From Biomphalaria glabrata (Eukaryota > Mollusca > Gastropoda > Planorbidae), in NCBI RefSeq assembly GCF_947242115.1, contig NC_074711.1, positions 33,037,102-33,101,101 of the forward strand: a stretch of 64,000 nucleotides of DNA. The letters are read 5' to 3'. Position 1 is the first letter of the stretch; the number at the start of each line of letters is the position of its first letter. Positions 1 through 12,757 of the stretch are shown piece by piece. The notes beneath the pieces were generated by a model. It had not been told where the DNA came from. It searched no databases and saw only the letters and a program-made list of their open reading frames with translations. Position numbers and translations under genes: made by a program.

Positions 1-3000
1 TCCACCCCATTTTATATTTCTGATTGGGCCTTCACCTTGGTGAATAATATGCATCTTATGACGACTAAACAAGCCACCTTTCTCATTCAGAATCAACTGG
101 GATGGTGAAGAAGTGGAAATGTATTCACAAATAAATATTGTTTAAAAATGTTTTAAATAAAAATGCAAAGTTTTAAAACATTTTTACAATTGTAGCTTTT
201 CATTTTTTTAAAAAAATAGTAAATCAAATAATTTTGTATCTTAAAAGATTTTAATAAATCATGTTCATACACATTTTTTAATAATACCTTATCATCGCCA
301 GTCACATATTGCTTTTTACTGTTGGGTTTATAATACAAAGGATCAAGAGCGATAGCCTTCACTGGTCGATCAAATTGTACAACCTGGTTTTCTGGAGCAT
401 ACAGACCTGTAATTATGACCTATTATGAACAAATAAAAGAAAAACTCATTTACTTTGATTCAATTTAAAAAGTATAACTAATAACTTATGCTATTAGCTT
501 TAATTGTGGGGCATAGTGGCCAAGTGGTAAAGTCCTTGGCTTCCAAACTGAGCGGTCTTGAGTTTGAATCTTGATGAAGAGTAGGATTTTGGATTTCAAG
601 ATTTTTAGGATGCCAAACTCGAATGGGTATTCGACATACGTAGGGGAAAGTAAAGGCGGCTGGTCATTGTGCTGACCACATTGGACGCTTGTTAACCACA
701 GAAAAAGATGGCCATTACACCATCTGCCCTATGGATAGCATTTTTAGCTTAAGTTGTGTGTGTTTAGTAGTTTAATTGCTTCATAAGACTAAGATTAATT
801 TTTTTTTTAATTAGTTTTAATTTAAAAAAAAGTCATAGAATTAACAAAAATGAATAAGTTAAGCAATAAAAATGATAAAATCTGTCATTTGCTTTTATTA
901 TTGTTTACCAAGGCTTTCGTTGTCCTTTTAAATGGTTTTAAGTTTACAAAAACGATGTTATGTTTTAAATAGTTATTACATCTACGAAGACTTTGTACAG
1001 TCTTTAAAATTAAAAAAAAAAAAATTCTTTTGTACCACTTACTCGTCCATCATCTGAACAGCTGGCTAAGAAATCTCCATTGGCGTCAATGCTAATCTGG
1101 TTAACAGTAGTTGTGTGCTATAATAAAAGAAAAAGAAAGCAGATTTTTTAAATGGAATTTTCTGCGTTTTCAACTAGTTACAGTATTTTAAAACTATTGT
1201 CTATTACTAAAGGTAACAAATCTGTACAAATAGATACACTAAAGATTTATGACAAAGCATTACTTACTGCTGAAACTTCCTTATCTCTAATATTGTTGCC
1301 TATGTGGTCTAATATATGTATTGTTCCCCAGTGAGTTCCTAATGCCAGAAACTTGAAAGCAAACCAAAAAAAAAAAATAAATAAATAAATAAAATAATAA
1401 GAAAAAATATACAAGTGTGAGATATTTATTTTAGTTTCCTTTAAATAATATTTTTTAAATTGAACAAACCAAGAGTAAGTTTACTTTTTTAGGATGCCCC
1501 TGAGTCCACCCAACTCTAATAAGAATCAGACATTAGTTGAGGAAAGTAAAATGTGACACACTCATTTTAAAAAGTCTCTAAATTTAAAATAGAAAAGAAA
1601 GAGAATGAGAGAGCTGTGTGCCCATTTGGATTTCACCAAAATGGCATTTGTAAAACAAAGTCTGGCCTTATATACAAACCTTTGAATGAACTGCTATACA
1701 ACTGGCTGCATCTTTACTGAGAATGCTGGTGACATCATTGGCTAACCTTTCATATTTAAGCTTAGGTTCAACATCCTGCAATAAAGACAGAAAACAATGT
1801 AGCTCCTTAACACCACATAATGCACTAATAAACAGTTGAAATGATATATTTGGGGTATAGTGACTGAGTGGTAAATTGCTTGGAATACTGGATTCTGAAC
1901 AGAAGGGGTCCCAGGTTCAAATCTTGGTGAAGACTGGGATTTTGAGTTTCTGGATTTTTAGCACCCATGAGAATACCCAAGTCTAATGGGTACCTGAAAT
2001 TAGTTGGGGAAAGTAAAGGCAGTTGATTATTAGACTGGCAGGCATTTTCACTGTTGTTCACTGCAATGGCATATAATTATAATTGAATTGAATACTTTTT
2101 ATCTCCTGGTTTAAATACAAACACTCCCTTAACATAAAAAGAAGAAAAGATTTAGAGCTTCAACGCATGAGTGGCACGTGAGAATCACATAGCAGGAAAG
2201 AGTGAACATCCTTGGACAACGCCACCATCTCCGATATGTGAATGTAATTGAATGAAACCTCAAAGCAGTGGACATTGATATTGACTACTGAGAAGACGTA
2301 GCCCTAGAATGCACTAGGCCAAGAGATGGTGACAAAGAAAGCTACAGCAAAAAGCATTGGCATTAGCTCAAAGGAAAAGCGAGCCAAACGAATAATGGAT
2401 GGTCCCTCTACCACCCAAATGCTACCTTTACTCACGCTAAATGTGGACAAAAATGTCTCCTTCAGAATAGGGCTCTAATGTCAAATGAAAAAGTGCTCTA
2501 CAAGATAAACCATAGTCATTCTACGAATGAAAGAAGCCAACTAGAGACCCTTAATATATAGCATCAACCAATCAACGTTGCGTACTCCCTGTTGTCACAT
2601 TTCTGTTTAATAATTATTGACATTCAAGATTTCGGCTAATGTTAGTACTAGTTGTAAAATAAGAGGAGAGTGTGAACTATCAGATCAAATGAAGACTTCT
2701 GAAAAAATGCAAAGAAGGCTAGGAAGACAAATAGATGGCATTTGTGAAACACACTCAATCTACATACCAAAAATGCATTTAATATTTTGAAGAAATCAAT
2801 GGCACCATTCAAGGAATTCTAGTGCTTTCAATGGATGTTTATAGATACAAGTACATTAAAAGACATGTCATTTGATGAGTTATTGTCATGCATACAGTAC
2901 CTAAAGGAAAGAGGTATTGATGTCAACAATGTTACATTGTTTAACCAGTGCTGCAATTTGAAATCTTTTTCAAGACAGAAATATAAAGTTTTTAGATAAG

Positions 3001-6000
3001 CTTCTTTATGGACAATGCTGTGTGTATATACAAAGCTGTTCTAATGAAATTTGTTACACAGAGCTCAGTAGTATTTGTGAATTTTTCTTTTGTATTCCCA
3101 GGCCAACGATGAGAGAGTGTTTTGGCTGATGAATGCACAGTGGACATGAGATAAATAAATTATGCCTTGACATTGAAAGGTATTCTTTTCACAAAGTACT
3201 TTGAAGAGAATGTTCTGCATGGAGTGTAAATAATGGACTACTGCAAAAATGTCTTTTTTTTCTGAGAAATATGATAGAAAGTAACCTAACAGCGTATGAT
3301 TTCCTATAAATAAATAGAAGAACAGTTTTTAATGTTTACTTTGTCTTTTTTTTTCCTTCCTTTGTAAAAGCTTTGTCCTCTTTTTGGTATGTAGGTGTCT
3401 GGTGGTTACCCTACACATTGAAAAACTATACATTTTAAAAATCATACAATTTTTGTTTACTTTTTTTTTTTCAACTGTAGAATTAAATAGGATAATGTAA
3501 ACAAAGAGCAGATTCTGTAAATAACCTTTAGAATGAAAATCTCCAATAATTGTTGTTGTTTTTTTTACCTCATCAGTATCTTCTGTACTAGAAGAGTCTT
3601 CTTCATCATCATCTTCAACTTCATTACTGGCAGTTGTACCATTTTTGGTAAGTGTTGCCTGTAAAAAAAAAATACAACATAAAAGAAAACAGAAACATTG
3701 AAAAAAAAAAAAAAAGCTATGAAGCAATCTAGTTTTGCATGTTAATTAGAGACTTAAAATGTGCTGAATAGTTGGTTTTACAGGCCGATTCAGGTAACCT
3801 GTACCCTGCTCTAATTGCACTAGGGAAGAGAAGCACTTGTAAAAATTTGTCATAGCTTATGGAATAAGAAATGTGCATTTATTTTAGTGTCTGAGTGTTT
3901 TATAAGGTTGTGCTTTTGTATTTGTAAATTATGGTTTAATGTTTTATTAATGCTTCTTTACTTTTCAGTATTGTCTAGATGTGTCTCTAAGTTAAGTGAT
4001 TTTACTAATTTTGTTCGTCAAATGTGAATATTATTTTGTTTTTAAATCTCAAAGCTCTATTAATTAATTTTGCATCTTTCTAGTCTTTTTTTTTAGTTGT
4101 TGGGTGTTATGGTGTGCGTTTTTCCACAGTGATGATGAAGAAAGGGAGCATTTCTGTCATAATCTATGTTAAGAATGAGAGATGACCCAAAGAAGTTTAA
4201 GGACGTAATTTTATAGTGAATTAGATTTGTTTAAAAATCCGTTTATTTCATTTCATCTCGAGTTAAATTCGTAAATATTGCTATGAAAGTTATATTTAGT
4301 TATAAGTTAGTTATTTTAAGTTCTATAATTTAAAATATACACCTACATCAGTTTAGTTGTTTACTTGCAATCTAGTTCTATAGGTTAACAAGTTATCAAA
4401 ATATGCTGTCAGAAGTGAAAGTAAAAGGTAAAGTAAAACACATCATCTTAAAAGTGAACTTCTTCTTTTTCATTTTTATGTTGGAGCATTCTGATGACTA
4501 GACCAATATATGAGATAAACTGTGCAGTGTTTTCCAAATCATGGAGCTCTCCATATAGTTTTCTTTCTATTGAGGTGTTTTGGGACCAAAGTCTTGCACG
4601 AGCCTCTTGGTAAAGAGAGCAGTTTTGGAGGACATGGTCAGCATTCTCTGGTGACACTCCACATGGGCAGATTTCACTGGTTCCAATTTTGAGCTTCTGG
4701 TACATATGTTGTATCATTCTGTTGTGTCCGGTCCTGAGTCGAAAAATTAGATGTTCATCTTGTCAGAATAGCTTATAATAGGCATCATCTTTCTTGTGAC
4801 TTGGATGAGAGCTTGTCAAATTCAACATATTATATCATATGGTATCAGATCTAGATTCTAGACTATATAATATTAGATTTAGTTTAGTAGTAGATCTACT
4901 AGTCTAGATCTAGTCTACTGATCTATATCTAGAATCTATATAGATCATTATAGATCTAGACTCTATTACACTCTAATAGTCTACAACTCTATACACAACA
5001 GTAACAGTCTAATATAGATCTAGCTAGTAGTTAAAGTAGTAGTAGCTTGTCTAGACTTGTATGTGTATACTGTATACTCTGTATAGCTACTATAGCAAAC
5101 TATAGGCTATAACTATACTAATAACTCTAGATAGGAGTATAGGACCAGTATTATAATTATAGTATTTATGGGTAGATCTAGAATCTAGATATAATATAGA
5201 TCTAGATCTATAGACTAAATTCATGTCAAGTCATGAATCTGCTGAGCAGCTGATGATCAATCTAGAAGAAGTCAAGTTATCAGTTATAGATCTAGTAGTT
5301 ATAATATCAATCTTAGACTTAATTTAATATATCTTGGCCTTGGTTTAGTCAACTTAGGACTTAGATTTAGAATTTACTTATTTAGATCTAGTCATCATAC
5401 TAGATTCTGGTTCTACTAGTTCTAGTGTCTTACAATACTACTAGAGTCTAGATTACTAGTGAACTAGTCAGTTACTTGAGTTACTAATCTTTCTTAGTAT
5501 CTAGACTCTATAAAAATAAATATAATACTATAACTAGTATAACTATAACATAACAGTATAACTATAACTATAATCTATAAGTAGTATAAGTACTATAAGT
5601 AGTCAGTAGTATAATTATAACTATAAAATACTTTAATTATACTATACTATAGTATAAGTCTATAAGTATAAGTATAAATAAAAGTATAATTTATAATAAA
5701 CCTGGTTGTCCTAGATCTACATTAGACTCATTAGTAGTACTACTGTAGACTGTACTACTGTAATGTAGAGTTACTGTACTCTACTTAACTTTAACTCTGA
5801 CTCTACTGTACTATAGGTAGTTCGATAAAAAATTCAAACTCACAATATACTAATAAAACCTATATGGTTGAATAGGGATTGAAAAAATATTTCCAACCAT
5901 ATTAAATTTATCATTGTATGACAAGTGGAAGGGGAGATATTAATTTTTATTTGAGAGGGGGAAAGTCTTGATTTTTTAGATCCATGTCATTTCTGTTCAC

Positions 6001-9000
6001 TACCGGAAGTTGAATCAAACTGGGAAATAGGTCAAGAGTATTTTTTTGTTTGTGCTGCCAATTTATCTAATTTTGTGACAAGAATGATCCTCAATTTTTT
6101 TTTAATTTTGTTTTGAGTTTCTCTTTATTGCATGTAACATTGAATCAATTTTGAATGTATTGATAGGATTAATAATTATTATTTAAAGAAATATAAGTGT
6201 ACTCTTAATGAATATATAGTAAAACACTATTTGTAATTGAAAAGTACTTATGTTTGTTAAAAATTCATTTTGAAAGATTTAAATCTTGAAAGAGAATTTT
6301 TTTTTTATTTAAGTGTCTGGTATCTATACTTTAAAAGTATGAATTAATTATTATGCTGAAAATATTATTTAAAAAATTGAAAAGTAATGCTTTGATTTTA
6401 AGTAATTTTTGAAGAATGAAGTAAATAATTTTTAAATCTATATCAAATCTGCAACACAAGTTAATGAAGAACATAATTAATATTATGAAAAGAATAGATG
6501 CATTCTAAATATTAATACCTAATGCATGATTTTATGTAAGAAAATGTCAAGATATTCTATTTTATGGGTTGATTATTAATCAAAATAGATTTTTTTTATT
6601 GCAACAAATGTTTGTTGTTTTTTTGGAAATAAAATAGCATATTTACAATCATAACAGACATCAGCAAATCAATCAAATAAAATTAAAATACATTTAAGGA
6701 AATGTAAAATAGTATCACAATTAAAGAATAATTATAATCTCAACATCATCCATAATTCCATAATTTTTCTAATAGGCTATGGGTAATCTCACAGATTCTT
6801 AGATTATTTGCTGTTGTAAACAATATATTTTCTTTAAGAATAGGCACACCAACATCTTTCAAAGCAGCTTTTATTTCATTTGCCATTTCATTTCTTGCTC
6901 ATCTGTCCACACTAAATTAATTAATCCATAATAATTTCCCCACATCTTTTTCTTGGTAAACAAAAAGAAAATTTATCTCTTGCTCATCTCTTTTTTAGTG
7001 CAATAATAATTTCCCCACATCTTTTTCTTGGTAAACAAAAAGAAAATGTATCTCTTGCTCATTTCTTTTTTAGTGCAAAGATAATGCAAGCGTTGTTGCC
7101 ATTGACTTTTGTCTTACCATCTAAAAATAGCCATTTTAGCATTTGGTGCTTTTCATGATAATAAATTAAAAAACCTAAGATTCTTTCAGCCCAAGTATTG
7201 TGGTGAAGCACATTTTTTTATACATACTAATGGGCCTGAAAAATCCCTTTGTAATGAGAAACTCATTAATATGCCCAGTGTAGACTGAGGTATAGTTTGA
7301 TTTAAAAATTGAGTGGAGTTTACTAACAGTAGAGATATCATGATTTGATAATTAATTTAGAGGACAACTAAAAGCATTAATCTGAGAGTTAAATAGAAAC
7401 TCTGGTGCATCTAGCAATTTTTAATGCAGTGTAAAGTGTCCTTGATGTTTCACCTAAATGTGAAAAACAAACCTTAGTATTGCCTTTAAAAATGTAATTC
7501 AATTTCTTATATTTTTGTATTTAACAATAATAGCTATATAATATTTTAATCAAAAAATCTTAAAATTAATAGTAATAAAATATAATAATAATAATAGTAA
7601 AAAAAAATTATAGTGAAATAATAATAACCTAACTAGAGTAGTTGATAATTATATGATGCAAACAAAGCTTAAATTCTATGAACATTACCAATGACTAGTG
7701 GTACAAACTTATTTAAAAGATAACTAAGAATTTTTTAAAATTGTATAGATTACATTAAATCATATATTGTATTGAATTGGAATAATTAGAAAATTATTTA
7801 ACCTTATGTAAAAATAATTAATTTTATATTTAGATTAATCAATTGCTTTTAAAAAGAAATTATTCAAATCATAGATGGTTATAAATAGGGGGCCGATTGA
7901 GATGGATTTAAATACGTACTGACAGTGATGGATGTATATATGTTTTAGCAAAGCTCTTGTTTTCATGGATAATTTTGTTTCTGCCAACTTGTCCAAAAAT
8001 ATAGTGTTCAGTGCTGAAAAATGTCAACTATCGATAATTGGTCACATATTTGAGTGAATCGAGAGGACTTCACTCGAAGACGTTTTTCTAATTAAATCTG
8101 ATTGAAAATATGCTTCTAAGTTATCAATTACGAATCTTTAAGTAATTACCCAGATGAGCCTCTTTTAAAAAGGATGAAACACGGATTATTTCAATTGACA
8201 AACATAAAAACAAAAATATGCAGTCATTTGATCTTCATTTTAATAAAAACAAGCCAACACTGGAATAATCGGGACATGCCATTTGAAAATATTAACATTC
8301 TAGAGCACATTGAGCACAAATTTTGTACAAAAAAAAAATAAAAATGTAATTTTACTATGAAATTCAAAATACCAACGTTTATGGACCTATGCAGGTTTTA
8401 TATGAAAAATGGAATACTACTTCCGGTGTTTATACGCGGATTTCGAACTCACTAGTACTACTACTACAAAAAACACAATCTTGAATCGGCAATTTCCGCA
8501 ATGAGCGTCAATATTTACAAACTGCAACTGTTGCCAGATTGGCTTGGTTGGTTACCGATAAATTAGATATATACCACTCAAACCAAAAAATAAAATAAAA
8601 TGAGTTCTCTTTTGTTGCCAACTATAAAATATAGTTCTGAAAAAGTTCGATAGCGTTTGAAAATGTAGATCTATTTTATTTAAACAACCCATACATTTAC
8701 TAGATCTAGTGCAAATTATAGAGCAAATGTAGATTATTTCTAGATCTAATTTTTTTTTGTAATGATTTTTTTTTCTTTACTCTAAGAATTAATATGTCTT
8801 AATAAAATGTTAAGGATCTGTCTTTGTGTTGTTTTTTTTTTTTAATTTCTGTTATATGTTGATGCATTATTTCATTAGCACGTGAACGTGTGTATGGTGT
8901 GTATGGTACACTGGTATGTTTATTATTAAAATTGGATTTATTTATTTTTTCTTTACAAGAGTACAGTATAGAAGACTTGCGTCAACAGTTACTGACAACA

Positions 9001-12000
9001 CTCAATAGTTTCAGATAGATGTAGATAAGACTTATAGGCTAGTAGGCCAATTTAGATTTCAACTTTATTTAATTTAAATCGTAATCAAAATATTACTAAA
9101 TAGATCTATTTAAAATGTAATCATTAGTCCATATATAGATCTAGATGGTATTTAAATTGTTTTTTTTCTTTCACACAAACACACACACACACACAAATCT
9201 AAACCTAGTATGATAGATCTATACATTTTTTTTATTGATCTATGCCCACTACTGTATGTAAGGGGCAAACTTGGAGATGTCTGACATGGCTAAACACATG
9301 TGCCCCATTCTGCTGTTAGGGGTTAGCATGGGCTCAATTAAGGGGCACTGATGAAACCCATGTGGGGCCAGTAAGAGGGGTGATCATTGAGGGGCCTGAA
9401 AGTGCTTAATTTATGGGCACCATCTGGGGAACAAACATTGACCCAAAACAGGTGCCCTTAGGGTTGAGCTTGGGCTCAGATAGTGGCACAGATTGAGAAA
9501 GCTGAAAGAGCTGTAACTCATGGGCTCTATTTGGGGGATGAAAATTGGCCCAAACAATAGGGGTCCTTAAGGGTGAGTTTGGGCTCAGATAGGGTCCCAG
9601 ATGAATTCAGGATAAAAGCCATGCGGGGCCAGTAAGAGGGGCGAACATTGAGGGTTAAACACATGGGACCCATTTAGCGATTAATGTTAGATTAAAAGGG
9701 TGCCCTGAAAGGTGAGCCTTGGCTCAGATAGGGGGGTCGGATGAATTTCGGATAAAACCAAGTAAGAGCGTCGAACATTGAGGGGCCTGCGAGGGCTAAA
9801 AACATGGCCCCCATTTTGGATCATCATTGTTCAAATGGGGGTCCTTAAAGGGTGATTGTGGGCACTATCATGGGGCCCAGATGGAGCCCTAGTGGAGGCC
9901 AGTAAGGAGCAAACTTCAAGGGGCCTCAAAGGGCTAAACACAATGGCCCTAATTGAAGGCATACGTTGACCCAAGCAGGCCCTTAGGAGTGAGCTTGGGC
10001 TCAGGGGGCCCAGATGAAACCCTTTTAGGGACAGTAAGGGGGCAAACATTGAGAAGCCTAAAAGTGCTATAACTCATGGGCTCCATTTGGGGGATGAAAA
10101 TTGGCCCAAAAAACAGGGGTCCTAAATGGTGAGTCTGTGCTCAGTTAGGGGGCCCAATGAAGGCCTGATAAAACCGGTGGGGACAGTAAGAGGGGCGAAC
10201 ATTGAGGGGTCTGAAAGGGCTAAACACATGTGACCCATATAGGGATTAATATTGGTCCAAAAGGGTGCCATTAGGGGTGAACTTGGGGTCGGGGGACCCA
10301 GATGAAACCCTCATAGGGGCAAATATTGAGAAGCCTGAAAAGGCTACAACTCATGGGCTGCATTTGGGGGGTGAAAATTGACCCAAACAACAGGGGTCCT
10401 AAATGGTGAGTCTGGGCTTAGTAGCTCAGTTAGGGGGCCCAGATAAATTCCGGTTAAAACCCATGAGGGGCCAGTAAGAGGGGCAAACATTGAAGTCCTG
10501 ACAAAACTGAAGTGGGGACAGTAAGAGGGGCGAACATTGAGGGGTCTGAAAGGGCTAAACACATGTGACCCATTTAGGGATTAATGTTGGCCCGAAAGGG
10601 TGCCTTTAGAGGTAAGCCTGGGCTCAGTAAGTTGGCCCAGATGAATTCCTGATAAACAGACATGGGGCCATTAACAGGGGAAAACATTGAGGGGCCTGAA
10701 AGGGCTAAAGACATGGGCCCTATTTCGGGGGTTGATCGTCGCTCAAATGGGGGCCCTTAAAGAGTGATTCTGGGCACAATCAGGGGGCAAAGATAAAGCC
10801 CTAGTGGAGGCCAGTAAGGGACAAACTTTAAGGGGCCTGAAAGGGCTAAACACAATGGCCCCAATTCATTGGCGGATCCAGGGGGGGAGGTAGGAGCAAT
10901 CGCCCCCCCCCCTCAGCTCCCCCACCCCTTCGGGAACGAATTTTAGTAAAGAAATCACACAATCTGTGTACGAATTTATTAGTTATGTTAATAATATATA
11001 CTAATTAATTATTTTTCAACCTGCTTCTAGATTATTTCGCCCCCCCCCCCATTTAGTATGTTGGCCAATCTGGTGGGATGGGGAGTTGGCGATGGCATAA
11101 ACTTTCGATCTGGGGGGGGGGGCGTTCTAATTTATTTGTAGAAATCACAGCTTGGTAACAGAATCAATTAAATATCTATATAATTAAAATTAAAACACCG
11201 ATCTTTATATTATGTCGTTCCCCTGTTAGCCGATTGGGTGGGGTGGGGCGAAGACATCCTTTTTTTTAAAGTCTAAGCCCACTAGAGACGTTTGCGAGGC
11301 GTTAACTTGATTTGCGACCTTACCGCGCCATTAGCTTTATGACGTTCAATCTTTCTAAGGCTTTTTGTCGTACTTCTTACAAATGATCAGACATAACCAG
11401 CTTAGGATCCAGGGCCGTGGGTCCGATTCAAGCGTGGTCCCATCAATTTTTAGATTTATGGCTGCTTGGTGGATGTCTTTTCCCAATGTGAATAGGGTCT
11501 GAACTGGGGTTTTTTAGTACAATTTATTTCCATTTTCCACATACGGGTAAAGAACGAAATCGTGACGAGGTCACGTTGGATTTCCGCCTTGAGAGCTGCA
11601 GCGGATATCCCGGTCTGCCAGATTAGCAGGTCATCAGCGAAGAGCAGAGATCAACATTTCAATCGTTCTATCAAATCGTTTATATAGACTAAGAAAAGCG
11701 TACATGATAATGATGAGCCCTGCGGTAAACCTTGCTCAAGTATTCTTTTGCGAGACACGCTAGATCCGTACGTAGCGCGACTGGACTGTCCTGTCTGTTA
11801 GGAAGTTTTTTAGTCACCGATACATATTTGAGCATACTCCGAGGTTCATTCATTTTAGCAATAATCCTTGTCTCCAAACTCTGTCATAGGCTTAAGATCT
11901 AAAAATACTGACAGTGTCAATTCGCCCTTGCGTCTTACCGTACCTCTCGGGAAACCGTCAGCTACTGACTGCATAAACACCATCGCTTGATCATTTGCAC

Positions 12001-12683
12001 TTTTATGTTGCCTGAACCCGCCCTGTTCAGGTGCGATGATTTTGCTTTCTTCCAAGTACCACATGAGTCTTCTGTTTATCACTCTTGCAGCTATTTTCCC
12101 TACAAACGATGTTAGGGATATTGGTCTATAGCTGTCAGGTCGGTCGGCCGCATTTCCTATCGTGGACTATCGTGGCCACTTTCCAGGCCTTTGGTAATTT
12201 CCCTTACGTCCAGGTCCGATTGAGCAAGTCGCATAATTTACTTTGCACTTTTTAATTATAATTTCCCGACTAAGTAGGGCATACTTAGGCTATATATAAT
12301 GTGTATAAAAGTACCGGACTTATTTAAGTGAAGGTCCTGAATAGCATTTTTGTTGTGGTCTCTATCTTCTTCAGCATTAGTAGTTCTAAAAGTATGCCAT
12401 ATTTGCAGAGAAAGAGAGTACTTTAACATTTATTTTCCATCACAAAAAATCAGCAGCTTATTATAATTATTGCATAATTTGTGCATATGTTAAATTTAAG
12501 AGATTTTTTTCACGCCATTTTTTTGGCGGCGCTATTTTGCTCCCGCTATTTTGTCGGGGAGCCGCCACCGACACATACACGCTCTCATATTTAGGGCCCG
12601 TAAATATTTCCGATCGTGTAAATCAGGGGTGGGCAACCTTTTTGTATCGAGGGCCGCATTAACAAAATTTTTGGAATGGGGGG

Positions 12684-12757
<74 letters not shown>

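Noticed and set aside
3329-3727. A 132-codon minus-strand frame as an independent gene
   Set aside because: Only 3569-3658 is coding, as VPS41 exon 2. The rest is intronic poly-T and low-complexity sequence.
10344-10562. Minus-strand frames in the G-rich arm as genes
   Set aside because: Pro/Leu-rich readings of the tandem unit, with no conserved motif.
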